Below are positions 34,092 through 44,600 of a stretch of DNA of 64,000 nt, one piece after another. Made by a program: the position numbers and the translations under genes. Below the pieces are notes generated by a model that worked only from the letters and a program-made list of their open reading frames with translations, had not been told where the DNA came from and did no database searches. Each line of letters begins with the position of its first letter. Position 1 is the first letter of the stretch. Source of the stretch: Bacteroidales bacterium (GTDB lineage: Bacteria; Bacteroidota; Bacteroidia; Bacteroidales; Marinilabiliaceae); contig JAKSLF010000002.1 in assembly GCA_024401355.1 (NCBI GenBank), positions 62,001-126,000 on the forward strand, in the 5' to 3' direction.

Positions 34092-35417
34092 TTATTCACC
34101 AATGTAATCACGTACGCAACGGAATCCTATATAAGATGTTGCCGAATCCTGATATTCATACGAACGTGTTCCACACTGCATGTAATATGCAATATCCTTC
34201 CAAGAACCACCACGTATTACCTTTCTCTTCATTACATGAGATTCATCCGGACGAGCATTATACTTATAGTCAGGGTTGAAGTCATGTGTATAGGCGTATG
34301 AAGATTCATCAAATGCACTTGATGTCCACTCGGCTACGTTACCAGCCATGTCATACAGACCGTAATCATTTGGAGCGTATGATGCTATTGTTGTTGTTGA
34401 CGCAGCGCCATCGTCAACATAACGTCCTCTCAAAGGCTTGAAGTTCGCTACGAAACATCCACGGTCATTACGTGTGTAGTAACCACCCCATGGATAGATA
34501 CCTGCCTTGATACCACCTCGTGCTGCATATTCCCACTCAGCCTCTGTTGGGAGACGATAGTCCATCGCAAATGGCTGACCCGACTGATGCAAGAAGTTGT
34601 TCAAGAGGTTGCTTCGCCAAATACAGAACGCTGTAGCCTGCTTCCAGCTCACACCAACTACTGGATACTCATCGAATCCTGGATGCCAGAAATACATCTG
34701 TGTCCAAGGCTCGTTAAACGAATATGTAAAGTCTGCAATCCAGCAGAGTGTATCAGGATATACCAATACGCGGTCCTTCATGATGAATGATGAACGGTCC
34801 ACTATGTCACCAAGTTCACCCTTCGCGTCATATACCTGACCCTCGTACTGCTTTGTCTCGAAGTTATAACGGTTCGAACGCTTTGCTGCCTGCTGAAGGT
34901 CTACCCACTCATACTCATACTCAAGCTTACGTGTATCAAGCTCCTTGCGACGGAAAAATCTCTCCTTCTCAGGATAATACATCTCCTCGAGTATTTCTGC
35001 ATATTCTGTGTTGTACCAGTCAAGCTCTTCGTCCCAATTCAAGAATGGTGGGTCAATCTCATTGCCCATGGCATCCTCTGAAATAAGGAACTCGTCAAAC
35101 TGGTCTCCCAACAACCTACGTGCAATCGAGTCTCTTACCCAATATACAAACTGACGATACTCAGAGTTTGTAATCTCTGTCTCATCAATCCAGAACGAAC
35201 GCACTGTAACTGTCTTTGTCTGGGCGTTTGAAGTGCTCGCTACATCCTGCTCGTTCTGACCCATGTTGAAACTGCCCTGTGCAATGAAGAGCATTCCATA
35301 AGGATTAGGTTCAAAGAAACTAGCATTTCGCGAAACGCCGACCAACTCGCCACTTCCCGTGCCTCCGCAGCTGCTTAATAATAGCAGCGATAGCGCAAAT
35401 ACAATTATATTCTTCAT
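34092..35417 (-). CDS. gldK: Type IX secretion lipoprotein GldK (PorK)
   Basis: A 441-residue lipoprotein (lipobox LLSSC) with a formylglycine-generating-enzyme-like fold: FWIDETEITNSEYRQFV, YRLPTEAEWEYAARGG, DMAGNVAEWTSS and YIGFRCVRD. It forms the outer-membrane ring with GldN. It lies 18 bp after the PorP/SprF gene and 41 bp before gldL. Confidence 0.95.
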   Translation of the reverse strand: MKNIIVFALSLLLLSSCGGTGSGELVGVSRNASFFEPNPYGMLFIAQGSFNMGQNEQDVASTSNAQTKTVTVRSFWIDETEITNSEYRQFVYWVRDSIARRLLGDQFDEFLISEDAMGNEIDPPFLNWDEELDWYNTEYAEILEEMYYPEKERFFRRKELDTRKLEYEYEWVDLQQAAKRSNRYNFETKQYEGQVYDAKGELGDIVDRSSFIMKDRVLVYPDTLCWIADFTYSFNEPWTQMYFWHPGFDEYPVVGVSWKQATAFCIWRSNLLNNFLHQSGQPFAMDYRLPTEAEWEYAARGGIKAGIYPWGGYYTRNDRGCFVANFKPLRGRYVDDGAASTTTIASYAPNDYGLYDMAGNVAEWTSSAFDESSYAYTHDFNPDYKYNARPDESHVMKRKVIRGGSWKDIAYYMQCGTRSYEYQDSATSYIGFRCVRDYIGE

Positions 35418-35435
35418 AATAGCCTATATATCTAC

Positions 35436-36473
35436 TTAAAGTATTCTTACACTTTTATATCTCTTTGTTCGCTTCTCTACGTCAATGTTAAACGTGTAGC
35501 TTACATTGACTTCGTGCGAACCACTGTTATACCTACGCAAACCGGATAGGCACAAGTCATATGTGTATCCTACGTAAAGACCGTTAGAAAGGTTTAGCCC
35601 AAACTCAAAAAAAATTGCATCTTGAAGTCTGTAACCCATTCCAACAGCAAATTTACTCTTCATATTCACAAGCGCTGACATCTCCAACTGACTTGAAGCA
35701 AAGTCCGATTTGAAGAATATCCTCGGCTCCAGATTCATCACACTCGAGCCTAACTTGCGACCGGCTCCAAAAGTAACCACCGGCCTGGATTTTATCTCCG
35801 CACCACCTTTCATCTCCACTGTCGGAGCATTTAGATGCAGAAGTGACAAACTGACATAACTGACTTCCGACTGATAGAATCCACCTAATCCTACATCAAA
35901 TGTCGTGCCACTATCGTCTCCGCCCTGCAAAGCTTCATCCGAAGACTGGTGATAATCATTCTCTCCACCGTCCACTGATGGCTTCAGGTCTGATGTCTTG
36001 AAAGCAACGTTTATCACACCTAGCCTTGCACCTAACCCTAGGTATCCTTTCCCTAGCTCCAAGTGATAACTGTAGTTGCCATTTATGTTCATCGTCGTCA
36101 ATGGTCCCACCTTGTCATGAAAGACACTCACGCCGACTCCATGAAAACTCTTCAAGAATTTCACCTCTCCGTCAATACCCAATATCGTCGTTTGAGGCGC
36201 TCCATCAAAGCCTACCCATTGCTTTCTGAACGATCCAACTGCATTCCACGACCCAGTTTTTCCCGCAGCTCCAGGGTTCACTACAATGCCTAAATTAGCG
36301 CACCCGCCAAACTGCATCTCGTTCTGTGCCGAGACTTGTTGAATATTCAGACTGCAAAATAAAATAAAAAAGAGCAATAATACACCTATATTTGCATAAA
36401 ACATTTGTAAAATTTTCACATTTCTGAGAATTTCACAAATCTGCATCGGATTTTTCTCCAATTTAACAGGCAT
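35436..36473 (-). CDS. PorP/SprF family type IX secretion membrane protein
   Basis: A 345-residue protein. After a hydrophobic export signal (VLLLFFILFCSLNIQQVSA) the mature chain starts NEMQFGG and contains WNAVGSFRKQWVGFDGAPQT, the PorP/SprF signature, followed by beta-barrel strands ending VNVSYTFNI. PorP family proteins are outer-membrane partners of the T9SS. The signal peptide begins well inside the ORF, so initiation at an internal ATG (for example 36401) is possible; the first ATG is given. Confidence 0.9.
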   Translation of the reverse strand: MPVKLEKNPMQICEILRNVKILQMFYANIGVLLLFFILFCSLNIQQVSAQNEMQFGGCANLGIVVNPGAAGKTGSWNAVGSFRKQWVGFDGAPQTTILGIDGEVKFLKSFHGVGVSVFHDKVGPLTTMNINGNYSYHLELGKGYLGLGARLGVINVAFKTSDLKPSVDGGENDYHQSSDEALQGGDDSGTTFDVGLGGFYQSEVSYVSLSLLHLNAPTVEMKGGAEIKSRPVVTFGAGRKLGSSVMNLEPRIFFKSDFASSQLEMSALVNMKSKFAVGMGYRLQDAIFFEFGLNLSNGLYVGYTYDLCLSGLRRYNSGSHEVNVSYTFNIDVEKRTKRYKSVRIL

Positions 36474-36522
36474 ATTCTTATAACTCCACTATATCTTTAT
36501 TTTTTAATTTCAACACCAATAT

Positions 36523-38949
36523 TTATTTCTTGGCTGTTGCTTTTTTCACTTTTGACGACGCCTTTTTGGTCTTCGGTTGGTCATCTGTTGCCGCTTCTGC
36601 CGACGATGCGGCTTTTGCAGCTCGGCTTTTTACGCCACCATCCGACTCCTGCTTTTCATACAAAGCCTTGCAGTCATCAAATGTCAACTTGTCTGCTTCC
36701 GTCCCCTTAGGTATCTTGACATTGACTTTACCCCATGCTATGTATGGTCCCCAACGACCATTCAATATCTTGACGTTCACGTCTTCGTCAAACTCCTTTA
36801 TCAGTTTCTGACTGTCTGCCACTCGCTTCTCCTCTATTCTGACTATCGCAGCGTCAAGGTCTATTGTGTAAGGGTCATCTGTCTTCTTGAGCGACACAAA
36901 TTTCCCATCATGTCTGACATACGGACCAAAGCGACCAGTACCTATCACTACTTCCTTGCCCTCATATTCACCTATATGACGAGGCAATTCAAATAGTTGC
37001 AATGCTTCTTCAAGTGTTATCGTCTCCACATGCTGACCATGTTTCAACGATGAATATCTTCGTTGGTCGTTGTCTTCATCCGCATCACCTATCTGGGCCA
37101 TCGGACCAAAACGACCTACTCTAACACTCACCTGTTTGCCACTCTTCGGATCTATTCCCAATATTCTTTCACCAGTATTCTTGGCTGAATGCTCCATTGT
37201 GTCTTCCACTCTGACGTGGAATGGCTTGTAGAAGTCATCCATCACTTTCTGCCACTTGAGCGATCCGTCGGCTATTTCGTCAAACTGCTTCTCCACTTCT
37301 GCTGTGAAGTTATAATCCATAACTTCATCAAAATTTTGCAAAAGGAAGTCGTTTACAATCATTCCTATATCTGTTGGGAAGAGCTTGCTCTTCTCTGCAC
37401 CAGCCATTTCTGTCTTTTCCGACTCGTCAATACCTTTGTTCGTAAGCTTCAACTGCTTGTAGTTTCTTGGCTGTCCCTCACGACTTTCCTTGACTACATA
37501 ACCTCTCTGCTGTATGGTTGATATTGTCGGAGCATACGTAGATGGACGTCCAATGCCAAGCTCTTCAAGCTTATGGACCAAAGATGCTTCGTTATACCTT
37601 GGTGGCTTCTGGCTCCACTTCTCGCGCGAAACGATTTCTTTCATTCCCAATACGTCACCAACGGCTACACTTGGCAACAACGAACTGCTGTCGTCATTGC
37701 TGTCATCATCTGTCGATTCAGTATATACTTTTATGAAACCGTCAAACTTGATAACTTCTGCCGATGCTGTAAATTGAGCATCTGTATTGTCAGTCTTAAT
37801 ATGTATGGTTGTCTTCTCCAGTTTGGCTTCTGCCATCTGAGAAGCTATTGTCCTCTTCCATATTAATTCATATAGACGCTTTTCCTGAGATGTGCCGTCT
37901 ATCGTATGATTCTCTATGTGTGTCGGACGTATGGCTTCATGGGCTTCCTGAGCTCCTTTTGAGTTGGTCTTATATCTTCTTGTCTGAAGATATTCCTTGC
38001 CCATCATTCCTACAATCGCTCCTGCCGCACTCTTTATGGCTGCCTCTGCAAGGTTCACCGAGTCTGTTCGCATATATGTTATCAAGCCGGCTTCATACAG
38101 ATGCTGCGCTATCGACATAGTCTGCGAAACTGAATATCCAAGTTTGCGACTCGCTTCCTGTTGCAAGGTCGATGTTGTAAACGGAGGTGCTGGAGTTCTT
38201 GTCAAAGGCTTCTTCTCTACCATGTCTACAGTAAACCTCGATTTCTGCAACTGGCCAAGAAGTTCCTTCACTACATCCTTATCTTTGATTTTCTTTCCAA
38301 GCTCGGCCTTCAATTCATATTTCTGACCATCTTTGTTAAGCACAAAGGTTCCAATAGTCTGGAAAGCTGGCTGGGATTCGAATGCAAATATCTCTCTTTC
38401 CCTCTCTACTATTATTCTAACTGCTACCGACTGTACTCGGCCTGCAGACAACTGAGGTTTCACTTTTCGCCACAATACTGGTGACAACTCGAAGCCGACT
38501 AGGCGGTCCAACACTCTACGAGCCTGCTGGGCATTCACCAAGTTCATGTCTATCGTTCGAGGCGTCTTTATGGCATTCAATATGGCATCTTTGGTTATCT
38601 CATGGAATACGATACGCTTTGTAGTCTGTGCATCAAGACCCAATACTTCTGCCAAATGCCATGATATTGCTTCTCCTTCACGGTCTTCATCGGATGCCAA
38701 CCACACCGAACCAGCCCCTTTCGACAATTTTTTGAGATCAGTTACGACCTGCTGCTTGTCGTCTGGTATGATGTATTCCGGTTCATACCCATGCTCCACG
38801 TCTACACCAAAGTTATTCTTCTTCAAGTCTCGTATGTGACCATAGCTTGACTTGACAATGTAACCATCGCCAAGAAACTGCTCTATGGTCTTCGCTTTCG
38901 CTGGAGACTCGACTATAACCAGGTCATATATGTTTCCTTTATTTGCCAT
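36523..38949 (-). CDS. topA: DNA topoisomerase I
   Basis: An 808-residue type IA topoisomerase. It has the Toprim motif DLVIVESPAKAKTIEQFLG and DEDREGEAISWH, the active-site Tyr in LITYMRTDS, and, in place of zinc fingers, three C-terminal GRFGP/GRWGP repeats (for example VRVGRFGPMAQIG). A Lys/Ala-rich tail ends the protein. It relaxes negative supercoils. It is 49 bp upstream of the T9SS operon, on the same strand. Confidence 0.96.
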   Translation of the reverse strand: MANKGNIYDLVIVESPAKAKTIEQFLGDGYIVKSSYGHIRDLKKNNFGVDVEHGYEPEYIIPDDKQQVVTDLKKLSKGAGSVWLASDEDREGEAISWHLAEVLGLDAQTTKRIVFHEITKDAILNAIKTPRTIDMNLVNAQQARRVLDRLVGFELSPVLWRKVKPQLSAGRVQSVAVRIIVEREREIFAFESQPAFQTIGTFVLNKDGQKYELKAELGKKIKDKDVVKELLGQLQKSRFTVDMVEKKPLTRTPAPPFTTSTLQQEASRKLGYSVSQTMSIAQHLYEAGLITYMRTDSVNLAEAAIKSAAGAIVGMMGKEYLQTRRYKTNSKGAQEAHEAIRPTHIENHTIDGTSQEKRLYELIWKRTIASQMAEAKLEKTTIHIKTDNTDAQFTASAEVIKFDGFIKVYTESTDDDSNDDSSSLLPSVAVGDVLGMKEIVSREKWSQKPPRYNEASLVHKLEELGIGRPSTYAPTISTIQQRGYVVKESREGQPRNYKQLKLTNKGIDESEKTEMAGAEKSKLFPTDIGMIVNDFLLQNFDEVMDYNFTAEVEKQFDEIADGSLKWQKVMDDFYKPFHVRVEDTMEHSAKNTGERILGIDPKSGKQVSVRVGRFGPMAQIGDADEDNDQRRYSSLKHGQHVETITLEEALQLFELPRHIGEYEGKEVVIGTGRFGPYVRHDGKFVSLKKTDDPYTIDLDAAIVRIEEKRVADSQKLIKEFDEDVNVKILNGRWGPYIAWGKVNVKIPKGTEADKLTFDDCKALYEKQESDGGVKSRAAKAASSAEAATDDQPKTKKASSKVKKATAKK

Positions 38950-38991
38950 CTATATTCTTCTGTAGCATGATTGAATTAACCCAATTGAGGG

Positions 38992-38999
38992 CAAATTTA
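38992..38999 (-). promoter_or_regulatory. -7 element (TAAATTTG) of topA
   Basis: Minus-strand TAAATTTG matches TAnnTTTG, 42 bp upstream of topA. A TTTG lies 16 bp further upstream, somewhat closer than the usual spacing. Confidence 0.5.
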
Positions 39000-39097
39000 G
39001 CGATTTTCCCCAATACAAAAAAAAGTTTTGGCACTTACATTTATTTATTTTTCGCTTCTTTTTACCCAACTTTTTGATTTCTAACGGCTTCGCATTG

Positions 39098-39706
39098 TCA
39101 CTTCTCGTCCGTATCCATGTTCGTGACGCCACCACTCACTATGAATTTCATGACATCGGCCGAACTGTCGTCCAGTTTTTTGACTTTCGACCGTGGCACT
39201 ACTATCAGGTCACCCAATAGTCCGTATGAACTGGGAAGATATACTGCTACCATTCCTTCCGCTCCCATTTTTGCCATCTCTTCTTGCATCACAAACCCCA
39301 TTCTATGCAGTATTCCACTGTCGTCCATATTTACCAATACTGGCTGACCAAATTTTTTCTTCTTGCCGACAAATGCCGACATAAGGTCTTTGACTGACGA
39401 ATATACTATTCCAACCAATGGTGTCGTATTCAATATTCGATGCATGAGACCAGCTATCGGTGTCGAAAGTATTATTGGCATAATCCATCCTGCTATACAT
39501 ATCAGCACGACTATGGTCAATAGTCCCAATCCCGGTATGCCTCTTGCTTCCAGGTGTTCCGAGATATATGGTATGCTGCTTATCAGTTCGTCTATATATT
39601 TCACTGCTGTGATAGTCACATATAGCGTGACCACAACTGGCACTATATATAGCAATCCCTGAAGGAAGTAGCCAACCAGCTTTTTTATTATCTCTTTACC
39701 CTTCAT
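39098..39706 (-). CDS. DUF502 inner-membrane protein
   Basis: A 202-residue membrane protein with helices near residues 12-32 and 60-85. It has the family phrases GIPGLGLLTIVVLI, LNTTPLVGIVYSSVKDL and PVLVNMDD. DUF502 function is unknown. It begins 7 bp after fbp, so it is in the HTCS-fbp transcript. Confidence 0.88.
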   Translation of the reverse strand: MKGKEIIKKLVGYFLQGLLYIVPVVVTLYVTITAVKYIDELISSIPYISEHLEARGIPGLGLLTIVVLICIAGWIMPIILSTPIAGLMHRILNTTPLVGIVYSSVKDLMSAFVGKKKKFGQPVLVNMDDSGILHRMGFVMQEEMAKMGAEGMVAVYLPSSYGLLGDLIVVPRSKVKKLDDSSADVMKFIVSGGVTNMDTDEK

Positions 39707-39713
39707 CTGCCTG

Positions 39714-41684
39714 TTATGCTTTTTCTTTTATTACACCCTGACGATATGCCACAAGCAGTTTCCTCAGGTTGTCTATCTGGCTTTGCAATTCTCTTCCTCG
39801 ATCGGTATCCCTTACAAGCATTCTGTGGTATTTGAATTCCTGAAGCTGCACTCGGCTGTGAATGTCCGATCCTTCTTCTACGGCTTTCTCTTTGCTCTCA
39901 AATGCTTCGTGCTGCACGAGTTGAAGTCCATGACTATTATATATAAGGGTATAACCTGCGATTCCCGTTGTCTCATGATATGGTTTCGAGAATCCTCCGT
40001 CAATAACCAGTCGCTTGCCATCTGCTCTCATTGGCGATTCACCTCTCGTCGTTCTGACTGGTGTGTGACCATTGATTATTCGCGAATTTTCCGGATCAAG
40101 TCCAAATTCTTTCAATATATACTCACATGTCTCAACATGGTTCGCCAATTCATAATAACAACCTTTCATCTCTCGGTTTACTTCTTCTACATCTATGAAA
40201 TACCTTTCAAAGGTTGTCATCTTGTCCTTATTATATAATGGAGAATCCGGACCACACCACAAATACCACATGTAGTCCACCGATACGTCGTTCCCTCTGT
40301 TATCTTTAGATGCGAAATAGGCGGTCCTCACTAGCTGGTCTATCTTCTCCATCATGGCTTTACCCTTATATTTCTTGCCATCTATTTCCACTTCCTTGAA
40401 ACTGCCATCTTCATTCAACGGAAGAGCTGCATGATACAACAAACAGTTGTTCCTGACTAGGAACAGGCTACCATGCTTGTAGAAGCATCTGAGGTGTTTC
40501 TGTAGTTTCTCCGAGTGGGTAAATGAATGGTGAAGCTGATTCATCAGCAACTCTTCTTCTACACTCAGCTTATAAGGGTCTTTAGGGTCTATCGTCGGGA
40601 AGTTCTTGTCCTTGAGCTCATACGATACTCCATTGATGACTATTGTTCCCTTCTCGTAGTCTATATTATTGAGCAGACATCTGTCGTTCATGCCATATTC
40701 CGGACGACGTTTTATGATCTGCCCCTCAAGCTTGAACTGTATGATAGATATTGCTTTGTGCATTTTCGACATCAACTGCATCGATCTGCTCATTCGGCTG
40801 TTCTCCTCAAATTCCTGTGCCTGGAACACTACACAAGGGTCATCACCATACGTGTCAATTGCGAATGTAGCCAATGGCAACAGGTTTATCGAATACCCTT
40901 CCTCCAATGTCTCTACGTTGGCATAGCGTATAGAAATTCTCACCACGTTGGCTATCAACGCAAGGTTGCCTAGCGCTGCACCCATCCATGAGATGTCATG
41001 ATTACCCCACTGTATATCGAAGTCATGGTATTCACATAGTGTTTCCATGATGTCGTATGCACCTGAACCTCGGTCATATACGTCACCCACTATGTGCAAC
41101 GTGTCGATGACCAGCCTGTGTATAAGCTCACTTATCGCTATGATGAATTCCTCTGATCTGCCTATGTCTACTATCGAGTTTATGAGTGACGAGTAATAGT
41201 TCTGCTTGTCACTGTCTGTCTGGCTCTCATACAATAGCTCTTCTATCACGTATGCAAATTCAGGCGGCAACGATTTCCTGACTTTCGAATGTGTATATTT
41301 CGATGCAACTACTCGAGCCACAGCCACTACCTGAAATAGTGTAGTCCTATACCAGTCGTCGATGTCGATATCTGTCTTCTTTACCTGCTCAAGCTTTTCT
41401 GCCGGATAATATATTAACGAGCACAGCGAATCCCTGTCCTGCTGACGCATGTTCATGCCGAATATGTCATCCACTTTTCGGCGTATTACACCCGAGGCAT
41501 TTTTCAGCACATGAGTAAATGCTATATTCTCTCCATGCAAGTCCGACAAAAAGTGTTCTGTTCCTTTGGGCAGACTAAGTATAGCCTGAAGGTTCACTAT
41601 CTCTGTCGCCGCACTTGATATGGTTGGAAATTTCTCGGCCAATAGGTTGAGATATCTTTCGTCTTTTATTACGTCTTCTAACAT
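39714..41684 (-). CDS. fbp: Class III fructose-1,6-bisphosphatase
   Basis: A 656-residue calcineurin-like metallophosphatase of the Firmicutes/Bacteroidetes FBPase III family. Metal-binding blocks are FLSDLHGENIAF, HIVGDVYDRGSGA, WGNHDISWMGA and IINGHTPVRTTRGESP. It converts fructose-1,6-bisphosphate to fructose-6-phosphate, committing carbon to gluconeogenesis. It starts 10 bp after the HTCS regulator stop. Confidence 0.94.
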   Translation of the reverse strand: MLEDVIKDERYLNLLAEKFPTISSAATEIVNLQAILSLPKGTEHFLSDLHGENIAFTHVLKNASGVIRRKVDDIFGMNMRQQDRDSLCSLIYYPAEKLEQVKKTDIDIDDWYRTTLFQVVAVARVVASKYTHSKVRKSLPPEFAYVIEELLYESQTDSDKQNYYSSLINSIVDIGRSEEFIIAISELIHRLVIDTLHIVGDVYDRGSGAYDIMETLCEYHDFDIQWGNHDISWMGAALGNLALIANVVRISIRYANVETLEEGYSINLLPLATFAIDTYGDDPCVVFQAQEFEENSRMSRSMQLMSKMHKAISIIQFKLEGQIIKRRPEYGMNDRCLLNNIDYEKGTIVINGVSYELKDKNFPTIDPKDPYKLSVEEELLMNQLHHSFTHSEKLQKHLRCFYKHGSLFLVRNNCLLYHAALPLNEDGSFKEVEIDGKKYKGKAMMEKIDQLVRTAYFASKDNRGNDVSVDYMWYLWCGPDSPLYNKDKMTTFERYFIDVEEVNREMKGCYYELANHVETCEYILKEFGLDPENSRIINGHTPVRTTRGESPMRADGKRLVIDGGFSKPYHETTGIAGYTLIYNSHGLQLVQHEAFESKEKAVEEGSDIHSRVQLQEFKYHRMLVRDTDRGRELQSQIDNLRKLLVAYRQGVIKEKA

Positions 41685-41694
41685 TGCTTTCTAT

Positions 41695-44600
41695 TCAATT
41701 TTGTTCTGGTTCTTGAGCGTTTTCTAGCCGTTCATTCATATACTCTTTCGGAGACACTCCATAAAAGTCCTTGAATGATGTACTGAAATGTGATAGGTTC
41801 GTAAAACCTAAGGCATACGCTACATCCGATATGTTCAGTTTCTTTTCACACAATAGTATTCCAGCTTGCTTAAGCCTGATGTTCTTTATGAAGTCACGTG
41901 CACTCTGGTTTGTCAACTCTTTCAGTTTTCTGTGCATGTGCACTCTACTCATTCCGACATGGTCTGCCAACTTTTCCACATTTAGCGACGAGTCGGAAAT
42001 GTTTGCATCAATGAATGCTGTCACTTTCTCCATCAGGGCTTCATCTGCACTCTTCAAGGTGACTTTCTTCTGAGGCTTATGCTCTGTTCTCATCTCACCT
42101 ATCTTGCTCATCACGCGATCCCTGTTTTCCATTATGCTCCACAATGTGTTGTTCAACACTTCTATGTCAAATGGTTTGGCAATGTACGCGTCTGCACCTA
42201 GAATGAGTCCCTTGTTCCTGTCCTCATCCGAGTGCTTTGCCGTGAGCAGGATTACCGGTATGTGGTTGATGTTTATATTCGATTTCACTTTCTTGCAGAG
42301 TGTCATACCATCCATCTCCGGCATCATCACATCCGACACTACTGCGTCATATTTGTCTTTAAGAAGCATGTCATAGGCATCTTTGCCGTTCATGCATGAA
42401 TTGACTTTATAATGCTTCGACAATTCATTGACCAAATACGAATTCACCTCAGGCTCATCGTCCACTACCAAGATGCGTTTTTTCGTTGTTGCCCTATGAC
42501 GTTTCTCGTCAAATATTCGTCGAGTATAGTTCTCTACTGGAAGCTCCTTCTCTATCACGTTCTCCGTCGATGTTTCTTCAGCTACCTGCTCGTCTTCCTG
42601 ATGACGAGGTATCACTACTCTGAATATAGCACCTTTCTTCCCATCGGTTCTGTTATCGGCTTCTATTGTTCCATTGTGCATCTCTACCACACTTCTAGTA
42701 AAGTGCAAGCCAATACCGGTTCCATTATATGCAGCAGTTTCACTATTTTCTATCTGATAGAATCTGTCAAAGATGCGTTCCAACTTATCCTGAGCTATGC
42801 CATTTCCCGTATCCGCTACTTCTATGACTATGTTTTCGCCTTCTTCTTTCAACGTCGTCTTTATCTCACCTCGTTCAGGGGTGAACTTCAAGGCATTCGA
42901 ATAGAGGTTTATCATTACTTTGTCAAAGAGGTCTCTGTCTACAGCCACTTTTGTGTCCGACATTCTGCTCTCTACCGGCATCGCTATTTTTTTCTTTGAC
43001 GACACGTATTCAAAGTTCGCATTTATCTCCTCTATCATTTTTTTCAGGTCTGTCACTTTGAACGACATCTTCATCTGTCCCTTTTCTATTTTCCTCATGT
43101 CCAATAGCTGGTTTATCAGATGCAATATTCTCAATGAGTTCCTGTATATCATTTCATATTTTCTGCCCGTTTCCTCATTGCTGCCTTGACTCAACAACTC
43201 CTTTATTGGATTTATAATGAGTGTCAATGGTGTTCGTATCTCATGCGAGATGTTAAAGAAAAACTGGAATTTTTCCTCCTCTATATTTCTCTCATACTCC
43301 TGGCGCAACAGCTCTCGCTTGATGTATGCTCTCTGTTTCAACGATATAATGATAAAGAATATCGCCATAATTATTATTATCACATACAACATTATTGCCC
43401 ATTTCGTCTGCCACCACAATGCTCTGATCTCTATATCTATTGTCTTCGTATGAGATATATTGCCACCCAATTTCGATTTTATGTATAGCTTATAGTCTCC
43501 AGGCTTCAAGTTCGAATAGCTTATCTGGGACACTCCATTTGCTGTACTATGCCAGTTCGTGTCAAAGCCTTCTAGTTTGTATTCATAATTCACTAGCTCT
43601 GGATTGACGAAGTTAAAGGTCGAAAGGTCTAGTGTGATGGTTTTGTCTGCGTATGAATAGACTATCTTGTCTGCATCCATTATATATTTGTCCAGCACAT
43701 CAATTCCGTTCGATGTGTCACCCACTCTCACTTCCCTTCCATCCAGATGCAGTCTGGTCACTTCAACTCTCATCGCTATGCTGTCTGGAATGATGTTCGA
43801 TGGCATAAAGCTTGTCATTCCATTGGTTCCTCCGAAATACAGACGTCCATTATTATCTTCACTTACAGCCGCTCTCGAAAACTGGTCGCCCTGAAGACCA
43901 TCGTATGCATAGAAGTTGTTGAATCTGTTCAGTCTCTCATCATATCGGCTCAAGCCTTTGTTCGTGCTGACCCACACGCGTCTCGACTTGTCTATCGCAA
44001 TGCCCACCGCTACATCTGTTGCAAGTCCATCAATCTGCCCCATCACTTTCGCAATGTTCATAAATGGGTCATACTTTATCAGTCCTTCACTCGTCGCCAT
44101 CCATAGACACGATGCTTCGTCAGTAGCTACATGATATACTACTTTGTTCTTTACTATGTTATACAACGCACTGTCCAAAGCAACAAATTTCCCTACTGCC
44201 GCATCATAACAGCATAATCCCTTATACGTTCCCATCCACATCCTGTAACCATCCGATACAATGCTGTTTATCCAGTTGTTTATCGGTTCGTTTCTCCTGA
44301 AGTCTGGCGATTCCGACAATGATATATACGCTGTTGCTGTTCCACCTGCTACCTTATATACACCACTTCCGTATGTTCCTACAAAATGACCTCCCATCGG
44401 ATTTTCCTCTACACACACTACTCGACCATTATAACGATCCGACGATTTCAGAAGTATGCTGTTAAGGTCTTTCGATTGATGAGTCCTCTTGTTATATTCC
44501 ACAAGTCCAGCATCATATCCAGCAAGCATTAGGGTTTCACTATCATCGCCCTTGGCTATTCCCATCACTGTGCTCGGAACACCTTTAGCTATGTGTTCTG

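Noticed and set aside
38950-39135. 61-codon minus-strand frame between DUF502 and topA
   Set aside because: It lies in the topA promoter region, overlaps the DUF502 3' end and has no family resemblance.
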